From Aurantimonadaceae bacterium (GTDB lineage: Bacteria; Pseudomonadota; Alphaproteobacteria; Rhizobiales; Rhizobiaceae), in contig QIIJ01000233.1 in the NCBI GenBank assembly GCA_003232595.1, forward strand, positions 1 to 9,608: a stretch of DNA of 9,608 nt. Reading direction: 5' to 3'. The position numbers and the translations under genes were made by a program. Below the pieces are notes generated by a model. That model worked only from the letters and a program-made list of their open reading frames with translations. It was not told where the DNA came from and ran no database searches. This document shows positions 6,662 through 9,608 of this stretch, piece by piece. The first letter of the stretch is position 1. Each line of letters begins with the position of its first letter.

Positions 6662-7846
6662 TTAATAGTCTATTGCGCCATAGAATATGGCGAACAATCC
6701 ATCCACAACGATCACCACAAAAATCGATTTTACCACCGAAGCGGTAGTATGTTTGCCCAACGATTCAGCACTTCCGGAAACTTTCATTCCCTCTATTGCC
6801 GCCACAAGGCCAATGATTAACGCCATAAACGGGGCCTTAATAAGACCCGAGAATACCGTTGATAAATCAACCGCAATACGCAATGTGTTGATAAACAGTT
6901 GCGGTGGAATATCAACATAGGCCCAGGAAATTACAATCGCTCCTATCATGCCAAAAATATCCGAAACAATTGTCAGCAATGGCAATACAATAACAAGGGC
7001 GACGATACGGGGAAAAATCAGAACACCCACAGGATTGAGGCCAATCACCGTGAGCGCGTCCACCTCTTCACGCATTTTCATGGACCCAAGTTCGGCGGTA
7101 ATTGCACTGCCGCTGCGGCCTGCAACCATGATGGCAGTCAGCAAAACCCCGATTTCGCGCAAATGCAATATGCCGACCAGATCAACAACCAGCAGTTCCG
7201 CGCCAAATACCTTTAGCTGCATGGCCCCCTGTTGAGCGATGATAATGCCAATAAGAAACGACATCAGGGCGATAATCGGCACCGCCTGCAGGCCCATGAT
7301 TTCCATCTGGTGAATGATCGATTTAATTCTGATACTGCCTCGTTTGCCTGCTTTCAATTGAGCGCCGCGTATGGAGGCTCCTATAATGTGGCTTCCCATA
7401 ATAAAATCATCGCGAAAGCCGTAGGCGTGTTTACCGAGGGCTTCGAGTAACCGAATAAGCGGGTTGGCCCGCGTATCAGTTTGAGGCTGCTGTTGACTAA
7501 CCTTGATCGCATTGAGCAGTTCCAGATGACGATAGTTGTCAGTCTTGAGCGATATTGCCCTTCCCGTCGCCCCGGCCGACATTTGCAGGCGGCGGATTAT
7601 CCAGGCACCGGCAGTATCCAATTGATCGACAGCAGACAGATCAATGACCAGTGGCACAGAACGATTTTCCATTTCCAGTTCACGCATCCCCGCATCAACG
7701 AGATGGACAAACGGGCCGGTCCAGGTGCCTGATAAACTTGCAACTACTTGCTCAGGCCCCGGCACAACATCAAAATGCGCTGCGATTTTTTCGCCTTCAT
7801 TGCCCGATTGTGGTTGTGTGTTCATTGTTCGCATTTCATGATACAT
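6662..7846 (-). CDS. mlaE: MlaE-family lipid ABC permease with N-terminal STAS domain
   Basis: Using the ATG at 7846 the product has 394 residues. Residues about 20-117 form a STAS-type domain (VPLVIDLSAVDQLDTAGAWI is its core strand and helix region). Residues about 145-394 form the MlaE permease, with roughly six hydrophobic segments (near 183-204, 218-240, 268-291, 293-311, 332-352, 372-390) and the family loop ELGSMKMREEVDALTVIG after the second. MlaE is the inner-membrane channel of the Mla transporter. E. coli has its STAS protein (MlaB) as a separate gene; here the two are fused, as in many Alphaproteobacteria. Start choice is uncertain: 7846 has GAGA 4 bases upstream, while in-frame ATGs at 7834 and 7825 lack a Shine-Dalgarno. 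An open frame extends to 8041 but overlaps the divergent epimerase and is unlikely. It is the first gene of the minus-strand Mla operon. Confidence 0.92.
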   Translation of the reverse strand: MYHEMRTMNTQPQSGNEGEKIAAHFDVVPGPEQVVASLSGTWTGPFVHLVDAGMRELEMENRSVPLVIDLSAVDQLDTAGAWIIRRLQMSAGATGRAISLKTDNYRHLELLNAIKVSQQQPQTDTRANPLIRLLEALGKHAYGFRDDFIMGSHIIGASIRGAQLKAGKRGSIRIKSIIHQMEIMGLQAVPIIALMSFLIGIIIAQQGAMQLKVFGAELLVVDLVGILHLREIGVLLTAIMVAGRSGSAITAELGSMKMREEVDALTVIGLNPVGVLIFPRIVALVIVLPLLTIVSDIFGMIGAIVISWAYVDIPPQLFINTLRIAVDLSTVFSGLIKAPFMALIIGLVAAIEGMKVSGSAESLGKHTTASVVKSIFVVIVVDGLFAIFYGAIDY

Positions 7847-7931
7847 CTGGTCTCGAAAATTATGCCGTTGCACATAACACATGCATTGCAGCAGGTCAGC
7901 AGGCTGGAAGGTTAAAAACATCAATCGCTCG
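7847..7931. other. Divergent spacer between the Mla operon and the epimerase gene
   Basis: This 85-bp gap must carry the control signals of both divergent genes unless they read through from further away. On the minus strand, CATAAT at 7864-7859 could be a -10 element for mlaE, but I find no good -35 at 17-18 bases. On the plus strand, GGAAGG near 7905 lies too far (about 22 bases) from the ATG at 7932 to be its Shine-Dalgarno. No strong palindrome is visible. Confidence 0.3.
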
Positions 7932-8918
7932 ATGACATTTACAACCCAATCCTGGCCGATCAAGGGACGGTTCTCGATTGCCAGAGAAAGCCGGACCGAA
8001 GCTGTTGTAATCACTTGTAAAATAATTGATACAGACGACAAAGGGCGGCAGGTTTCAGGCCGCGGTGAATGTGTTCCTTATCAGCGTTATGGTGAAACTA
8101 ATGAAAGTGTTCTGACGCAAATGCAAAAGGTCGAACCTGCTGTTTGTACCGGTGTAGGCAGGGAAGGACTTGCTGAATTACTGCCAGCCGGTGCTGCACG
8201 CAACGCAATTGACTGTGCTCTTTGGGATTTATCGGCAAAACAGACCGGCACAAGTGTCGCCGCACAGATTGGTTGCCGCATGCCAAAACCGCTTGAAACC
8301 GCCTTTACGATATCAATTGATACGCCTGAAATTATGGCGCAGGCATGCGTAGCAGCATCTTGGCGATCATTGTTGAAGGTCAAGGTCGGCGGAGAAAATG
8401 ATGTGGCGCGCATTCAGGCAGTGGTCCTTGCAGCGCCGGACAGCCGGATTATTCTCGATGCCAACGAGGGTTGGCGTGATGACAATATCACCGAAAACCT
8501 GGAAGCTGCAGCCAAGGCGGGGATTGTATTGATTGAACAGCCACTGCCTGCCGGCGACGACAGTCTGTTACAAAATTTACCCCATCATGTGCCAATCTGC
8601 GCTGATGAAAGCGCCCATACCACCGATGATCTTGATGCACTTGATGGGCTCTATGATGTGATCAATATTAAACTGGACAAAGCGGGCGGACTTTCCGAGG
8701 CTTTGAAACTGCGGGATAAAGCAAAATCCATGGGATTTGGCGTCATGGTGGGCTGTATGGTTTCAACGTCCTTGTCGATGGCACCGGCGGTGTTACTGGC
8801 TCAAGATGCCGAGTTTGTTGACCTTGACGGCCCGTTGTTACTTAAGAGCGATTGTGACAATGGCTTGAAATATGAAAGTGGGCTGGTCTATCCACCGGAA
8901 CCGGAATTATGGGGTTGA
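7932..8918 (+). CDS. Dipeptide epimerase (L-Ala-D/L-Glu type, enolase superfamily)
   Basis: From the ATG at 7932 the 328-residue protein is an enolase-superfamily epimerase. The N-terminal capping domain holds GRGECVPYQRYGET (residues 43-56). The barrel has Lys149/Lys151 in KVKVGG, metal ligands Asp176 (ILDAN), Glu202 (IEQPLP) and Asp225 (CADES), the opposing Lys247 (INIKLDK), and Asp297 in VDLDGPLLL. These positions coincide, as far as I recall, with the numbering of the E. coli L-Ala-D/L-Glu epimerase YcjG. That enzyme interconverts L-Ala-D-Glu and L-Ala-L-Glu during murein-peptide recycling in the cytoplasm. Specificity for another dipeptide cannot be excluded. The start at 7932 fits the family; the longer frame from 7881 adds 17 unlike residues. 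No clear Shine-Dalgarno precedes it. It is divergent from mlaE by 85 bases and convergent with the small-RNA terminator. Confidence 0.88.
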   Translation: MTFTTQSWPIKGRFSIARESRTEAVVITCKIIDTDDKGRQVSGRGECVPYQRYGETNESVLTQMQKVEPAVCTGVGREGLAELLPAGAARNAIDCALWDLSAKQTGTSVAAQIGCRMPKPLETAFTISIDTPEIMAQACVAASWRSLLKVKVGGENDVARIQAVVLAAPDSRIILDANEGWRDDNITENLEAAAKAGIVLIEQPLPAGDDSLLQNLPHHVPICADESAHTTDDLDALDGLYDVINIKLDKAGGLSEALKLRDKAKSMGFGVMVGCMVSTSLSMAPAVLLAQDAEFVDLDGPLLLKSDCDNGLKYESGLVYPPEPELWG

Positions 8919-8926
8919 AATTTAGC

Positions 8927-8967
8927 AAAAAAAATCCCGGACCTACGATAAACGTGTGGCCCGGGAT
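8927..8967 (-). terminator. Strong intrinsic terminator (minus strand)
   Basis: Read on the minus strand, ATCCCGG pairs with CCGGGAT over 7 bp (8967-8961 with 8940-8934). A C-A mismatch, two G-C pairs and an upper 4-bp helix around the loop TTTAT follow. Eight T residues come immediately after (8934-8927). On the plus strand there is no T-run after the hairpin, so polarity is clear. It lies 8 bases beyond the epimerase stop and is the first terminator downstream of the CobB-like gene. Confidence 0.85.
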
Positions 8968-8971
8968 CAGG

Positions 8972-9001
8972 TTTAAGTCAGGGGAGAAAAACTGACTTAG
9001 A
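8972..9001 (-). other. Hairpin exposing a UCUCCC anti-Shine-Dalgarno loop
   Basis: Minus-strand arms TCTAAGTCAG (9001-8992) and CTGACTTAAA (8981-8972) pair over 8 uninterrupted bp plus one mismatch and an outer pair. They enclose the 10-base loop TTTTTCTCCC (8991-8982), whose complement is GGGAGAAAAA. This is the central element of the candidate small RNA. Confidence 0.7.
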
Positions 9002-9022
9002 GCTAAATACTCAGTTGCCAGT

Positions 9023-9051
9023 TATATATATTAGTATCCGCATATTAGCAA
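9023..9051 (-). promoter_or_regulatory. Candidate promoter of the small RNA
   Basis: On the minus strand TTGCTA (9051-9046) and TATATA (9028-9023) are separated by 17 bases, each matching 4 of 6 consensus bases. A TATAAC (5 of 6) overlaps at 9026-9021 with a 19-base spacer. The start would fall near 9016. The AT-rich region makes chance matches more likely. Confidence 0.4.
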
Positions 9052-9153
9052 GTGTTAATCTGCAATTTCCTAATATAAAACTTTTCAGTTTTCTCGTAAT
9101 TTTTCGAGTAGGTCTTCCCGAAAAATCCCGGATGCTGCGAATCAAAATGTGCC

Positions 9154-9608
9154 TCAATTGATGCTGCGCACAAAATTGATGAAACTGGAAGCCCAGTGAT
9201 TCTGCGCGGTGTGACGTTGGTGGCAAAACCCGGCGAGTAGATTTCCCGCCACAATGCCGTCATTGCAGCCATCAATGCCGTGTCCCCGCTCAACCTTGAA
9301 TGCAAAATTTGTCTTGCTGGAAAGATTGTCGATCCTGGCGAAGTGGAATTCATGGGCTGAAAAACTCCCGTCTGGCGAATTACTATCGGATAATTCCCAA
9401 GGATAATCCCTGGTTGTTTTGAGAACCGTGTAGCCTCTGCCCTGTGGTCTGGCACACATCATTGCATCGCCATCGATAATACCCACCATCTCGCGGCGCT
9501 CCCCCTGCCATGTGAGGCTGTTGCAGAGATACATTAAACCTCCACATTCAGCATAGGCAGGCATGCCATTTTGCAGTTTGGTGTTTATGTCCTGCCGCAT
9601 CGACTGAT
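9154..9608 (-). CDS. CobB/CbiA-family a,c-diamide synthase, C-terminal glutamine amidotransferase domain (N-terminus beyond window)
   Basis: The minus frame is open from the right edge to a TGA at 9156-9154, giving about 151 codons: the C-terminal third of a family normally about 450 residues. Counting the first Met in the window (9600) as 1, PAYAECGGLMYL holds the nucleophile Cys19, RPQGRGY (51-57) and AHEFHF (82-87) follow, and the tail LLAGFCHQRHTAQNHWASSF holds the conserved His127. These mark the triad-type amidotransferase of cobyrinate a,c-diamide synthase relatives, which amidate tetrapyrrole side-chain carboxylates using Gln and ATP. Cobalamin CobB is one option. The motifs WQGERREMVG, RPQGRGY and the HQRxT ending recall the DsrN siroheme amidase branch, so I leave the symbol blank. 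The missing N-terminal P-loop domain must lie to the right. The 3' region leads to the candidate small RNA. Confidence 0.82.
   Translation of the reverse strand, partial: QSMRQDINTKLQNGMPAYAECGGLMYLCNSLTWQGERREMVGIIDGDAMMCARPQGRGYTVLKTTRDYPWELSDSNSPDGSFSAHEFHFARIDNLSSKTNFAFKVERGHGIDGCNDGIVAGNLLAGFCHQRHTAQNHWASSFINFVRSIN

Larger units (their letters stand above)
8927..9016 (-). ncRNA. Candidate trans-acting small RNA of about 90 nt with anti-Shine-Dalgarno loop
   Basis: A promoter-like pair (TTGCTA, 17 bases, TATATA), two or three consecutive hairpins and a strong U8 terminator sit in a 235-bp gene-free gap, all on the minus strand. Transcription from about 9016 would give roughly 90 nt. The 5' part can fold as GAGU-AUUUA-GCUC (9012-9000) or pair AACUGA (9016-9011) with UCAGUU (8995-8990), which would compete with the central hairpin. 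The central hairpin (9001-8972) has 8 uninterrupted pairs and exposes UUUUUCUCCC. The 3' hairpin is the terminator. A single-stranded C-rich loop complementary to GGGAGAAA-type ribosome binding sites is the hallmark of AbcR-like and NfeR1-like (alpha-r14) sRNAs. I cannot assign it to any such family from sequence. The alternative is a structured 3' UTR of the CobB-like gene. Confidence 0.55.

Noticed and set aside
7847..8041. Extending mlaE upstream to 8041
   Set aside because: The extra 65 residues overlap the epimerase start and resemble no part of STAS or MlaE proteins; ATGs at 7846, 7834 and 7825 are all closer to the STAS domain.
8972..9001. GGGGAG on the plus strand as a ribosome binding site
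   Set aside because: No open frame of useful length starts within 5-15 bases downstream, and the sequence is the loop of a hairpin that makes sense on the minus strand.
9055..9069. Possible CtrA site (TTAA-N7-TTAA-like)
   Set aside because: The second half-site reads TTTC rather than TTAA, too weak in such AT-rich sequence.
9045..9455. 136-codon minus-strand frame overlapping the CobB-like gene
   Set aside because: It is a shifted-frame shadow; the amidotransferase motifs all lie in the other frame.

Overview
The window looks like ordinary chromosome from an alphaproteobacterium, most likely Hyphomicrobiales-like. The evidence is a DUF2336 protein (a family essentially confined to Alphaproteobacteria), a STAS-fused MlaE permease, and a long single-MCE-domain MlaD followed by an auxiliary lipoprotein. 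Base composition is moderate and even. I see no transposase, integrase, tRNA, rRNA or CRISPR array. Functional calls rest on motif recognition by eye.

Layout. (1) At 1-1106, minus strand, a DUF2336 HEAT-like protein runs off the left edge. (2) At 1208-3220, plus strand, there is a tight three-gene operon: a LysE/RhtB exporter, a small MaoC-type enoyl-CoA hydratase, and an HpcH/CitE-type CoA-ester lyase. The last two overlap by one base and probably catalyse consecutive steps on a branched C4-C5 dicarboxyl-CoA. (3) At 7846-3004, minus strand, there is a complete Mla-like lipid transport operon in the order STAS-MlaE, MlaF, MlaD/MCE, PqiC-like lipoprotein. Its last gene runs 217 bp into the antisense strand of the CoA-ester lyase. 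(4) At 7932-8918, plus strand, a dipeptide epimerase of the L-Ala-D/L-Glu type, divergent from the Mla operon. (5) At 8919-9153, a noncoding gap holds a convincing minus-strand intrinsic terminator, an upstream hairpin with an anti-Shine-Dalgarno loop (UUUUUCUCCC) and a plausible promoter. Together these suggest an undescribed small RNA of about 90 nt. (6) At 9154-9608, minus strand, the C-terminal amidotransferase half of a CobB/CbiA-family enzyme runs off the right edge. Its details hint at the DsrN (siroheme amidase) branch rather than cobalamin synthesis.

How the genes fit together. The Mla-like genes encode a complete inner-membrane phospholipid transporter: permease, ATPase, substrate-binding MCE protein and lipoprotein. 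The MCE protein is unusual in carrying eight consecutive repeats of exactly 26 residues. The epimerase (murein-peptide recycling) adds to a cell-envelope theme, but no shared regulation is proven. The most novel features are the candidate anti-SD small RNA, the 8 x 26 repeat array and the long convergent gene overlap.
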